From an uncultured Paenibacillaceae bacterium (lineage in GTDB: Bacteria; Bacillota; Bacilli; Aneurinibacillales; Aneurinibacillaceae): a stretch of 13,894 bases of DNA. The notes under the pieces were generated by a model, which was given only the letters and a program-made list of their open reading frames with translations, was not told where the DNA came from and did no database searches. Made by a program: the position numbers and the translations under genes. The stretch is from positions 1 through 13,894 of the forward strand of contig CALNBV010000168.1 of NCBI GenBank assembly GCA_937874515.1. The letters run 5' to 3'. This document shows, piece after piece, positions 6,270 to 13,569 of this stretch. How positions within the stretch are numbered: position 1 is the stretch's first letter; every line of letters begins with the position of its first letter.

Positions 6270-7082
6270 ATGGATATCAGATTATTGATAATCATAATTT
6301 TTACTATTATCATTCATGCCACTGAAACGTTGACATACAGCATCAGGCTTGGGGGTATCAAACTTTCAAGAATTTTAGTTGCTATGTCTCTTACTGGCAT
6401 TATCTTACTTGTATCTCGTACAGCCAATATGGTCCAAGGCCCTCTGGTTGGAGGAATCGTAGATGCCGCAAAGGCCACTGGGGATATAAACATGGTTCTT
6501 ACGCCTTTTCGTTATATCCTTCTCTCTGCTTCCATTGGAACACTCTTAGCCCTTTTCTTATATCCTACTTTTACAAAGTTGTCCATTTTTATGATTAAGC
6601 GCTTTGAAGTTGATGGATCAATCCTTAACATAATGAAAGTCACGAATATCCAAAAATTACGGTATACAAAAGAATACATAACGATTCCTCGATTAGATAT
6701 GATTCACCGCCTGCGTATAGGGGGAATCCCAAAACGTATTATGCTCATTAACATGGTCGTTACTGGTATATATACTGCATGTGTACTGTCTACATTATAT
6801 GCCACTCTCTTGGTTCCCCAATTTGCGACAACTTCAAATCAGTTAACAGGTCTAATTAACGGTATTGCTACCATTCTACTAACCGTTTTACTTGACCCAC
6901 AAATTGCAATTTTAACGGAGCGTTCCTTGCAACAGGAAAATGGGGTAGAAACAATGACGAAAACTTTTGGATGGTTGATGATTTCTCGATTCTTAGGCAC
7001 ATTGCTCGCTCAAGTATTCCTTATCCCATTTGCTCACATTATCGCTTGGACAAGCTCTTTACTTAACTCCCTTTTAGGATGA
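6270..7082 (+). CDS. amj: Amj (YdaH)-type lipid II flippase, DUF2837 family
   Basis: Polytopic membrane protein recognised as the Amj/YdaH family, the alternative to MurJ that moves the peptidoglycan precursor lipid II across the membrane. In B. subtilis it is induced by the envelope-stress factor sigma-M. Start chosen at ATG 6270 (MDIRLLIIII) because CGGAG lies upstream; this gives 270 aa, the length I recall for the B. subtilis protein, while the ORF from 6216 adds an implausible charged leader. Hydrophobic segments lie at about residues 3-17, 34-50, 80-100, 155-180, 192-208 and 235-258, consistent with six TMs. The conserved-looking SRTANMVQGPLVGGIVDAA (about 49-67) follows TM2. It appears monocistronic and unrelated in function to the aromatic operon. 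Identification rests on recalled family motifs, not on an alignment. Confidence 0.82.
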   Translation: MDIRLLIIIIFTIIIHATETLTYSIRLGGIKLSRILVAMSLTGIILLVSRTANMVQGPLVGGIVDAAKATGDINMVLTPFRYILLSASIGTLLALFLYPTFTKLSIFMIKRFEVDGSILNIMKVTNIQKLRYTKEYITIPRLDMIHRLRIGGIPKRIMLINMVVTGIYTACVLSTLYATLLVPQFATTSNQLTGLINGIATILLTVLLDPQIAILTERSLQQENGVETMTKTFGWLMISRFLGTLLAQVFLIPFAHIIAWTSSLLNSLLG

Positions 7083-7310
7083 ACTTCACCCACGTCATCC
7101 TGACCTTGTTGGATGAAGTCATCTTACTTTCCTCTTATACGTCACTACTTACTCGGCTTCGCCAACGACAGTAAAACGTTCGTTTGATTTGGCTAATCGG
7201 ATATCTAACATTAGTTTTGAGTTGTAAAAAAGGCAGGATTCATTGAAGGTTATTTATGATATTTACCAAACTTTCATTATTAAAATATTTGAGAAGTTAG
7301 GTGATAATCT
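7083..7310. other. Noncoding gap after amj with a possible coding relic
   Basis: A weak CATCC/GGATG hairpin (7096-7115) may end amj transcription. On the minus strand, 7149 to about 7250 reads as an open stretch ending in SNERFTVVGEAE and a stop, with no start codon, after a stop further upstream. It could be the tail of a lost gene, but no family is recognised. GTTAGGTGAT near 7296-7304 is the ribosome site for the next gene. Confidence 0.3.
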
Positions 7311-7693
7311 ATGCAATTAGCTTTAAGATATGTGATTTTGTACGTTGAAAATTTAGAACGTTCTATCATATTTTATCGAGACTTACTTGTTTACCAGTTC
7401 GAGCTGAACATGGTACATACGTAGAATTCGAAACTGGTAGCACTATCCTTGCAATGAATACCCGAGAAAATGTCGCTAAAATTACGGGATTAAATATTCC
7501 CGAATCAATTAATCATTCTCAAACATTTGAACTAGGTTTTGTTGTTGAAGATGTAAATACAATCGTTGAAAAACTTCGTGGCCACGAAGTCCTCATTATA
7601 AGTGAGCCTGTGACCAAACCATGGAGGCAAATCGTTGCTTATGTTGCAGATCCGGATGGTCATTTCATAGAAATATGTATTTCTTTAAATTAA
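7311..7693 (+). pseudogene. VOC/glyoxalase-like protein, one-base frameshift
   Basis: Small single-domain vicinal-oxygen-chelate protein in two frames. The first frame, from ATG 7311 with AGGTGAT upstream, gives MQLALRYVILYVENLERSII and FYRDLL. At 7389 one base is missing: CTTG-TTTACCA would read CTTGGTTTACCA (LGLP). The second frame continues LPVRAEHGTYVEFETG... through the ELGFVVEDVNTIVEKL helix to the closing motif VAYVADPDGHFIEICISLN. Corrected, it is about 127 aa, normal for the family. Both halves are otherwise well conserved, so this is either a recent mutation or a GG-to-G sequencing error. Uncorrected, a ribosome would stop after about 36 codons. Members of this fold include glyoxalases and fosfomycin/bleomycin resistance proteins; the specific role is unknown. 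Confidence 0.85.
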
Positions 7694-7704
7694 GGTAGCC
7701 TGTT

Positions 7705-7972
7705 ATGACAGAAGAAAATTCCATCCTAAAGGAGTTTCGGAAAATTCCCGAAGTAGGGAAATCAATTGCTCGAAACTTATATGATTTAGGAATTCGCTCT
7801 CTTTATCAACTGAAAGACCTTAATCCAGAAGAAATGTACAAAGAGCATTGTATACAAAAAGGGACAGTTGTTGATCGGTGCGTCCTTTACGTTTTTCGTT
7901 GTGCGGTCTACTATGCCTCAAATGAAAAAACATGAGCCCGAACTATTAAAATGGTGGAACTGGAAGGACTAA
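7705..7972 (+). pseudogene. Cdd1-like helix-hairpin-helix protein, frameshifted near its C-terminus
   Basis: Small protein with a helix-hairpin-helix-type start (ILKEFRKIPEVGKSIARNL, YDLGIRSLYQLKDLNPEEMY) resembling the 'pathogenicity locus' Cdd1 family found widely in Bacillales; function not established. The open frame stops at 7935 (76 aa). A run of six A at 7925-7930 appears to carry one extra base: with five A the protein continues NEKHEPELLKWWNWKD and stops at 7970-7972, giving 88 aa and the Trp-rich tail I expect for the family. It begins 11 nt after the frameshifted VOC gene, likely co-transcribed. A single extra A in a homopolymer could be a sequencing error; if real, the truncated 76-residue product might still fold. 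Confidence 0.75.
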
Positions 7973-7980
7973 ATTACTCT

Positions 7981-8002
7981 AAAATAAACAGGTATTTATT
8001 TT
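7981..8002. terminator. AT-only hairpin between convergent genes
   Basis: AAAATAAA pairs with TTTATTTT across a 6-nt loop, followed by GTGATTTTTTAAAAAA. It sits between the convergent Cdd1-like gene and the efflux MFS gene, so it may act weakly in both directions. With no GC pairs in the stem it would be unstable. Confidence 0.35.
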
Positions 8003-8018
8003 GTGATTTTTTAAAAAA

Positions 8019-9404
8019 TTAAGCTGATTGTTTCTGTTGGTTTGCCGATTCGGGTTTAATTCTCGAATATATTACACCTAGTAGTACAACAACGATACCT
8101 GCCACAATGAATACAGTGATTAGTGTTACGAAATGCTCCGGATTAAACTGAGCACCAAAAATTAAACCAAGTGAGATGGCAGAAAGAATAGAGCCAAAAT
8201 GCCGAAACGTTTGATACAATCCTGTTGACACTCCAACAATGTTAGCCGGACTTGCCTCAAGCATGGCAGCTTGCAATGTAACATTTCCAAAACTGCAACC
8301 AGTTGCAATAAGAGATACGATTAATGCCATTACGATAACTGGAACATGATCAAAGAATACCCAAAGTAATAAGGCACCGATAACGATTAACATATTCCCC
8401 ATAAAAATAGGTATATGAACACCTGATTTATCAATCCAACGACCGATTAACGGTGTAGTGATGATTCCCATTCCTGTCACAAAAAGCATCAACATACCAC
8501 TATACCCCACACTTAAATGCAGACCATCTTGAAAATAACTTGGCAAACCAAAAAACAAACTGTAGTAAATGAAATTCAGAACAAGATATTGTAAAAATAC
8601 TAAAGATAATTTCCGATTCGAATGAAATAAACGAATATCGATAAATGGAATTTTGGTTTTCAATTCGTGCCAGGCAAATAATAATAAGGAGATAACGCCT
8701 GTAATCCCTGCCACATAATTCACAGTTGCTTTAAGGGACAATAAAAACAACAGGAGACCAACAACCCCCACCGAGAACAACACGATACCTAATAAATCTA
8801 TTTTTCGAATCAATTCTTGTAAATTCAAATTCTGCCTCATTTCATCCTTTGGCAATACAAACCAACCTAGTAAAAAGCATACCAACAGAACAGGTATATT
8901 GACTAAAAAGATCGTCGGCCAATCTCCCCAGGCAATTAGAAACCCTCCAATCGTAGGTCCCAGTGCTGCCATCGCCGACATCGTTAAAGCAATGAAACTA
9001 AGAGCAGCTCCGCGTCTTTCATGAATATGGTCACGAACCATTCCTATTCCCGCAGGATAAATGGCCCCGCTGCCAACTGCTTGAAATAATCGCATGATAA
9101 TTAAAATCGCAAATGCTGGAGCTAAAGGAGCACCCATAGCAGAGATGGCTACTAATATGAGTCCTCCCAGAAATACATTCCTTTTACCAAGCAAATCACC
9201 AAGTTTTCCAGCTATAGGTTGAGTCACAGCACTTGCTAAATAAAATGAAGAAATCAACCAAGACACCGTCAAATAAGACAGACCAAAATCCTTTTGAATA
9301 TTAGGAATCGCCAATGCAATCATGGAGGAATTAAGAGGATTTAACATCGCTCCCGTTGCCACCGATGATAAAAACAACACCCGGTTTTTACGTAAATTTC
9401 CCAT
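8019..9404 (-). CDS. DHA2/EmrB-QacA-type MFS drug efflux transporter
   Basis: Proton-driven multidrug exporter of the major facilitator superfamily, 461 aa. Family motifs are visible: LNPLNSSMIALAIPNI in TM1 (about 21-36, motif D1), GKLGDLLGKR in loop 2-3 (about 66-75, motif A), RLFQAVGSGAIYPAG in TM4 (about 105-119, motif B) and GPTIGGFL in TM5 (about 149-156, antiporter motif C). Hydrophobic stretches number about 14, including the extra pair (about 204-223 and 230-246) in the middle of the protein that marks DHA2 rather than 12-TM DHA1 members. The start at 9404 has AAGGTG upstream. It is divergent from the HxlR regulator, a common pairing in Bacillales where a thiol- or drug-sensing repressor controls an exporter. 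Substrate cannot be told; quinones or phenolics are a reasonable guess given the regulator type. Confidence 0.88.
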   Translation of the reverse strand: MGNLRKNRVLFLSSVATGAMLNPLNSSMIALAIPNIQKDFGLSYLTVSWLISSFYLASAVTQPIAGKLGDLLGKRNVFLGGLILVAISAMGAPLAPAFAILIIMRLFQAVGSGAIYPAGIGMVRDHIHERRGAALSFIALTMSAMAALGPTIGGFLIAWGDWPTIFLVNIPVLLVCFLLGWFVLPKDEMRQNLNLQELIRKIDLLGIVLFSVGVVGLLLFLLSLKATVNYVAGITGVISLLLFAWHELKTKIPFIDIRLFHSNRKLSLVFLQYLVLNFIYYSLFFGLPSYFQDGLHLSVGYSGMLMLFVTGMGIITTPLIGRWIDKSGVHIPIFMGNMLIVIGALLLWVFFDHVPVIVMALIVSLIATGCSFGNVTLQAAMLEASPANIVGVSTGLYQTFRHFGSILSAISLGLIFGAQFNPEHFVTLITVFIVAGIVVVLLGVIYSRIKPESANQQKQSA

Positions 9405-9709
9405 TTAGACACCTTCTTATTTTTATATCATAAACCCGCAGCAGCCGATAAGCCTGCACCACCGCCTAATAGCATATTACTCAGCTTTCTCAATTTCCTT
9501 TTTTCCATTTCTATACGTGTCTAATGACTGTTTATATTTGACCCACCTTTAGTGTCCGTTTTGACGTTGTATAATTCTATTTCATTTTTTTATAAATTGA
9601 CATTTCTTTGTTGAAATCATAATATTATGATAATTGCCTTAGTATCTTTTGAAAAGTAGGTACCTTATGGTTATATAGTAACCTTTTAGTAACTATTGGA
9701 GGTCATTAT
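9405..9709. promoter_or_regulatory. Divergent MFS/hxlR regulatory region
   Basis: About 305 nt between divergent starts. A plausible sigma-A promoter for the HxlR gene is TTGACA (9597-9602), 17-nt spacer, TAATAT (9620-9625). Closer to the gene lie GGTTA-TATAG-TAACC (9669-9683) and a direct repeat TAGTAAC at 9676-9682 and 9687-9693 (11-bp period), candidate operator half-sites. A 26-codon minus-strand ORF (9428-9508, MEKRKLRKLSNMLLGGGAGL...) has no ribosome site and is not annotated as a gene. Confidence 0.5.
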
Positions 9710-10051
9710 ATGGATAAGAATAAAGAATTGCCTCATTGTCCGGTAGCAACCACTGTAGAATTAATAGGTAGTAAATGGAAGCTTATTATTCTTCGTGAAT
9801 TATTGAGTGGAAGGAAAAGATTTGGGGAGTTGAGAAGCGGTATACCAGGTATTAGCCAAAAGGTATTGATACAGAATTTACGGTCAATGGAGGAGGATAG
9901 AATCATACAACGCCAAGTTTACGCCGAGGTACCACCGAGAGTAGAATATTTTCTTAGTGATTTGGGTAATACGCTCAGACCCATTATAAATGTAATGGCA
10001 GAATGGGGATTAAGTTACCAGGAATTGGTGACATCGGTAAAACAGTCGTGA
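9710..10051 (+). CDS. HxlR-family winged-helix regulator with N-terminal Cys
   Basis: Small MarR-like regulator (113 aa), probably controlling the divergent efflux gene and itself. It begins MDKNKELPHCPV, with a single Cys at residue 10 in the position typical of thiol-sensing relatives such as YodB, CatR and HypR. It then has ELIGSKWKLIILRELLSGRKRFGELRSGIPGISQKVLIQNLRSME (HTH, about 18-62) and the wing with VYAEVPPRVEYFLSDLG (about 70-86). TTGGAGG precedes the start. The last ten or so residues (QELVTSVKQS) are read from DNA that in another frame encodes a transposase relic, so the native C-terminus may have been replaced; the core domain is intact. Electrophile or quinone sensing is inference from family and Cys position. 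Confidence 0.9.
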   Translation: MDKNKELPHCPVATTVELIGSKWKLIILRELLSGRKRFGELRSGIPGISQKVLIQNLRSMEEDRIIQRQVYAEVPPRVEYFLSDLGNTLRPIINVMAEWGLSYQELVTSVKQS

Positions 10052-10197
10052 TTCGTTATGATTCACGAAACCTTGCTGAAGCACGCGTTTTTTACGAAGA
10101 TTACTTTTTATGTACTGCTGTTTCTCCTGAAATTTCCGGTTATACAGTGAATTTAAAAGACATTGTTTCTGCTAAAAAAAACGGAAATGTACGTTAA
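10024..10197 (+). pseudogene. Mu-type transposase C-terminal remnant
   Basis: A frame overlapping the HxlR 3' end encodes IGKTVVIRYDSRNLAEARVF, then YEDYFLCTAVSPEISGYTVNLKDI, before a stop. This resembles the C-terminal beta-barrel of Mu/TnsB-like transposases (VxxRYDPRDLxEVRVFxxxxFLCxAxxxE...TxxLKDI). No DDE catalytic domain, inverted repeat or target duplication is visible, so it is a dead fragment of about 57 codons. Sequence after the stop looks degenerate in all frames up to the next gene. The family call is from recalled motifs. Confidence 0.55.
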
Positions 10198-10356
10198 GAA
10201 ATCAAATCATTCGTACTACAGGCATTCTCTTCATTTCATCAAATTATTTCCCTATTCTTCCCACCTGGATCTTGAAATTATCCAAATTCCTTTTAAGGCA
10301 AGGAAAATACATAATGTTTATAAAAGAATGGGATATTATTTATGAGGTGAATGAAT

Positions 10357-10560
10357 ATGAAGAAAAATGTAGGCAGTACAGAACGCTGGATACGTGCAGG
10401 GATTGGTTTTCTCCTTCTTTTGTTTTTTTTCGCAAATCCTCCCCTAAGATATTTGGGCTTTCTGGCAATTATCCCCTTCTTCACCGCAATCACAAGATAT
10501 TGCCCACTAAACAGCCTGTTGGGGATTAATAATTACAAACGGGAAACCAATAAAGGTTAA
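10357..10560 (+). CDS. DUF2892 small membrane protein
   Basis: 67-residue protein recognised as DUF2892 (also seen as the membrane part of YgaP-type rhodanese proteins); function unknown. Features are MKKNVGSTERWIRAGIGFLL at the N-terminus, two hydrophobic segments (about residues 14-26 and 30-45), and the ending ITRYCPLNSLLGIN with the family's typical CPL..LLGI. The ATG at 10357 is preferred over 10351 because GAGGTG (10344-10349) would be only one base from the earlier codon but 7 nt from this one. It stands alone between the transposase relic and noncoding DNA. Confidence 0.8.
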   Translation: MKKNVGSTERWIRAGIGFLLLLFFFANPPLRYLGFLAIIPFFTAITRYCPLNSLLGINNYKRETNKG

Positions 10561-10807
10561 CGTACATAAAATATCCCATTTTAGGTCAGTTCAGTTGAAA
10601 TGGATCTTTTTGCTATTTGTTTTGCAAAAGGAATAAAAATGACTAAAACTATTCCAAACATTTAACCTTACTTACAAGTGTTAGAAGAAAATAAAGTTGT
10701 TTAATTTTTATTTAAGATGGTTAAATATCCTAACGGAAAATAAAAATAAAGTTGTTTAAAATTATCTAGATTCGCGTCTTCGTTTAAGTTCTACAGGTAA
10801 GAACATA
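10561..10807. other. Noncoding, decayed sequence with a short direct repeat
   Basis: No intact gene. At 10639-10704 a ribosome site (AAAGGA) precedes MTKTIPNI, a stop, then PYLQVLEENKVV and a stop in the same frame, which looks like a broken gene start. The 17-mer AAAATAAAGTTGTTTAA occurs at 10688-10704 and again at 10743-10759. I do not recognise the origin of either element. Confidence 0.35.
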
Positions 10808-10848
10808 GCCGATTCCTCCTTGTTTACCGCAGGAGGAATCGGCTTTTT
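10808..10848 (+). terminator. Strong intrinsic terminator
   Basis: A perfect 13-bp GC-containing stem (GCCGATTCCTCCT pairing with AGGAGGAATCGGC) with a 10-nt loop is followed by TTTTT on the plus strand. Leftward transcripts from csaA reach the same hairpin but with only a modest T-rich tail (TATGTTCTT), so it may serve both directions. It separates the plus-strand DUF2892 region from the ilv-csaA operon. Confidence 0.85.
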
Positions 10849-10928
10849 CTCAAAAAATGTATTATTATGTGCATATCTAGACTGACCAAACCAAAAACAT
10901 TACATCTAACTTTGTTTTTTAAAATTTT

Positions 10929-11258
10929 TTAAGCGACTGGGGTGCCATTTGGTATGTGCTCATCCGGCTTAAGTAGAACTACGTCATCTTCTGTGGGAAT
11001 GCCTCCAAGGACCAAAACTTCTGATTTGAAACCAGCAATACGCCTAGGTGGGAAGTTTACAACTGCTACAACTTGGCGGCCAACAAGTGTTTCTGGACAA
11101 TAACGTTTTGTAATTTGAGCACTTGAATTTTTCATACCCAGAGGTCCAAAATCAATTTCTAGTTTAATCGCTGGCTTGCGAGCCTCAGGAAACTCTTTGG
11201 CGTTAATTATAGTTCCAATGCGAATATCAAGTTTGTGGAAATCTGCAATGGTGGTCAT
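10929..11258 (-). CDS. csaA: CsaA, tRNA-binding-domain chaperone-like protein
   Basis: 109-residue single OB-fold protein very close in sequence to B. subtilis CsaA, a dimer that binds tRNA and has been described as having export-related chaperone activity. Diagnostic stretches are FHKLDIRIGTI, FPEARKPAIKLEIDFG, SSAQITKRY and VVAVVNFPPRRIAGFKSEVL followed by VLGGIP. Length agrees with the family (about 110). The start at 11258 has a perfect AGGAGG. It follows ilvH by 23 nt on the same strand with no terminator between, so it is probably transcribed with ilvBH; this is an unusual place for it. Confidence 0.93.
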   Translation of the reverse strand: MTTIADFHKLDIRIGTIINAKEFPEARKPAIKLEIDFGPLGMKNSSAQITKRYCPETLVGRQVVAVVNFPPRRIAGFKSEVLVLGGIPTEDDVVLLKPDEHIPNGTPVA

Positions 11259-11281
11259 TGAAAAACCTCCTAAATATATAA

Positions 11282-11773
11282 TTATTGAAGCTTATCTCCT
11301 CGTATCATGGCAGTTGAACCCGTTCGTGTTAAATCTAAGATTCCATATGGTTGCAAAAGTTCAATCATTGCTGCGATTTTGTTAAGTTCCCCAACCACTT
11401 GGATAATTAGGCTATTCGGTCCTATATCAATTACAGAAGCACGAAAAGTGTCAGCTACGCCCAAGATTTCTGGACGTTTCGATGGTTCAGCGTTTACTTT
11501 TATAAAAGCAAGTTCTCTCGTTACCATAGGATAAGAACTTAAATTGAGCACTTGAATCACGTCGATTAGTTTGTTGAGCTGTTTTTCAACCTGTTCAATA
11601 GTTCTTTCATTTCCAGTAGTCACAATAATCATTCTTGATAATCCAGTCTCTTCGGTGCCCCCAACTGTGATGCTATTAATATTAAAACCACGGCGTCCGA
11701 ACAAAGCAGATACGCGTTGCAAAACTCCAGGCTGATCATTCACAAGTACAGAAATTGTATATTCTCTAATCAT
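11282..11773 (-). CDS. ilvH: Acetohydroxyacid synthase small (regulatory) subunit
   Basis: Regulatory subunit that activates IlvB and gives valine feedback. It is 163 aa from ATG 11773. The longer ORF from 11899 runs inside ilvB and is rejected. The start overlaps the ilvB stop as ATGA, with GGGGGAT upstream, pointing to translational coupling. The N-terminal ACT domain (about 3-76) has YTISVLVNDQPGVLQRVSAL, FGRRGFNINSITVG and SRMIIVTTG; Asn and Gly residues of the valine-binding site family pattern are present. The C-terminal domain (about 80-160) contains RELAFIKVNA and the closing LDLTRTGSTAMIRGDKL. Symbols ilvH and ilvN are both used for this subunit. Confidence 0.95.
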   Translation of the reverse strand: MIREYTISVLVNDQPGVLQRVSALFGRRGFNINSITVGGTEETGLSRMIIVTTGNERTIEQVEKQLNKLIDVIQVLNLSSYPMVTRELAFIKVNAEPSKRPEILGVADTFRASVIDIGPNSLIIQVVGELNKIAAMIELLQPYGILDLTRTGSTAMIRGDKLQ

Positions 11774-13497
11774 TGGAAATCCCCCATTATCATCTGATCT
11801 AAATTGGTGCCGCTGAGAACCATAGGATATACATTCTCTTCTTTCGGCACCATAAACTCTATAAGAACAGGACCTGGTGTATTCAGAGCCTCTTGCCAAA
11901 TACAGGAAGCCTCTTCTTTCGTACTTGCTCTTAACCCCTTAATTCCGAAAGCTTCCGCCAGTTTTACGAAATCCGGGCTTCCTGCCAGATTGATGTGGCT
12001 GTAACGATTTTCGTAAATGATTTCTTGAAATTGTTTAACCATACCCAATACTTGATTGTTAATAACGACAATTTTGATAGGAAGATTCTTAATGGCACAA
12101 ATAGCCATCTCCTGCATACACATCTGCATACCACCATCACCGTTTATCGAAACCACAAGACGGTTTGGATTTCCTACCTGGGCACCTATTGCAGATGGAA
12201 GCCCGAATCCCATTGTGCCAAGACCTCCGGAAGTTATAAGTGATCGGGGATGTTTAAATTTGTAAAATTGAGCAACCCACATTTGGTGCTGGCCTACATC
12301 AGTGGTGATAATCGCGTCCCCATACGTTGTCTCGCTAATCATTTCAATAACAAATTGTGGTTTAAGTTCCATATCGGAATCTTTGTAACGCAAAGGATAC
12401 ATGGATTTGTTTTGCTGAATTTTATTGATCCAGCTGCTTGATTTGGAAGGCTTAGCTTTCATATTTGCATATTCGAGTACAGCTTTTATATCCCCCACAC
12501 AAGTAATATCCGTTTTGATGTTCTTATCAATTTCAGCGGGATCAATATCAATATGAGCAATCCGTTTGGCACATGGAGCGAAACCATCCTGGTTCATAAT
12601 GACCCGTTCATCAAACCTTGACCCTATAGAAATAATTAGATCTGCGTTTTGAATTGCCATATTCGCTGTATACGTACCATGCATGCCAGGCATCCCTAAC
12701 CACAGGTTATGGTCACTAGTGAAACCACCCAAACCGAGTAATGTAGTTATTACAGGAATTTTTGTTTTATTTACAAACTCCAGTAGCTCATTTGCTGCAT
12801 TTGAATATACCACTCCACCTCCAGCTATAATAATCGGTTTTTCAGCTTCTTCAATTGCCTGAATGATCTGATCTATGTTCTCTTGATTAGGAGTTGGAAC
12901 AGCAATATATCCACGTAAATCTATATGGCTCGATGGTTGAAAAAGCATCTTTTCATTTGTTATGTCTTTTGGAATGTCAATGAGTACAGGTCCTTTTCTG
13001 CCAGTATTGGCAATATAGAATGCTTCATGGATGATGCGTGGAAGGTCGTGTACATCACGTACGGAATAACTGTGTTTAGTTATTGGCATGGTGATACTAA
13101 TGATGTCAGCTTCTTGAAATGCATCCGTACCAAGAACTGTTGTCGGAACATTAGCAGTAATGATAACAAGAGGTACAGAATCCATATAGGCTGTAGCTAT
13201 TCCGGTAACTAAGTTTGTCGCTCCTGGACCAGAAGTTGCGATACAAACGCCTATTTTTCCTGTTGATCGGGCATAGCCATCTGCAGCATGGATAGCTCCT
13301 TGCTCATGTCGGGTTAAAATGTGTTTTAAGTCTGGATTGCTAACCATCGCATCATAGATGTATAGGGCATTTCCTCCTGGGAACCCAAATACATATTCAA
13401 CTCCTTCTATTAACAAGCCCCTAATCAGAATCTCTGCTCCCGTTATTAAATCCTGCGAATGATGAGAATCGTTCATGGATATAGGTACTATTTCCAT
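11770..13497 (-). CDS. ilvB: Acetohydroxyacid synthase large (catalytic) subunit
   Basis: ThDP/FAD enzyme that condenses pyruvate with pyruvate or 2-ketobutyrate as the first step to valine/leucine or isoleucine. At 575 aa it has the usual length; the start at 13497 has GGGGGC upstream. Visible parts are the N-terminal ThDP domain with catalytic Glu E65 (LTRHEQGAIHAADGYAR), GTDAFQEADI (F127, Q128), the central FAD domain (about 200-340, with GMHGTYTANMAI and GSRFDERV), and the C-terminal ThDP-Mg motif GDG (453-455) to NN (480-481). Two departures stand out. F490 in VKQFQE takes the place of the Trp found in most biosynthetic enzymes (E. coli AHAS II W464, plant W574). TANVP replaces the common SGQV/TGQV before the DAFQE motif. 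It heads the operon behind a T-box and overlaps ilvH by four bases. The lactate-type AlsS is unlikely because of the coupled ilvH. Confidence 0.94.
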   Translation of the reverse strand: MEIVPISMNDSHHSQDLITGAEILIRGLLIEGVEYVFGFPGGNALYIYDAMVSNPDLKHILTRHEQGAIHAADGYARSTGKIGVCIATSGPGATNLVTGIATAYMDSVPLVIITANVPTTVLGTDAFQEADIISITMPITKHSYSVRDVHDLPRIIHEAFYIANTGRKGPVLIDIPKDITNEKMLFQPSSHIDLRGYIAVPTPNQENIDQIIQAIEEAEKPIIIAGGGVVYSNAANELLEFVNKTKIPVITTLLGLGGFTSDHNLWLGMPGMHGTYTANMAIQNADLIISIGSRFDERVIMNQDGFAPCAKRIAHIDIDPAEIDKNIKTDITCVGDIKAVLEYANMKAKPSKSSSWINKIQQNKSMYPLRYKDSDMELKPQFVIEMISETTYGDAIITTDVGQHQMWVAQFYKFKHPRSLITSGGLGTMGFGLPSAIGAQVGNPNRLVVSINGDGGMQMCMQEMAICAIKNLPIKIVVINNQVLGMVKQFQEIIYENRYSHINLAGSPDFVKLAEAFGIKGLRASTKEEASCIWQEALNTPGPVLIEFMVPKEENVYPMVLSGTNLDQMIMGDFQ

Positions 13498-13514
13498 TTT
13501 CTTCTGCCCCCTAT

Positions 13515-13569
13515 AAATAATTAACCCCTCTCATCCTAGACGACACAAAACAACTGTCGTACTTTAGGG
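13515..13569 (-). repeat. 55-nt direct repeat, copy 1 (ilvB T-box terminator)
   Basis: This stretch, covering the terminator 3' arm, loop and part of the 5' arm of the ilvB T-box, is identical to 13840-13894. The match ends on the left at 13514/13839 (T against A) and on the right at the window edge. Confidence 0.95.

Noticed and set aside
9428..9508. 26-codon minus-strand ORF (MEKRKLRKL...GGGAGLSAAAGL) before the efflux gene, bacteriocin-like at first glance
   Set aside because: No ribosome site, no neighbouring export or immunity genes, and so short that chance is likely.
10163..10345. Plus-strand ORF after the transposase relic (MFLLKKTEMY...)
   Set aside because: Shifted frame over degenerate DNA; no ribosome site and low-complexity composition.
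11774..11899. Extended N-terminus for ilvH from 11899
   Set aside because: Lies wholly inside ilvB; the ATG at 11773 with the ATGA overlap and upstream G-rich site is the proper start.
12925..13212. 95-codon plus-strand ORF within ilvB
   Set aside because: Antisense shadow of a highly conserved enzyme region.
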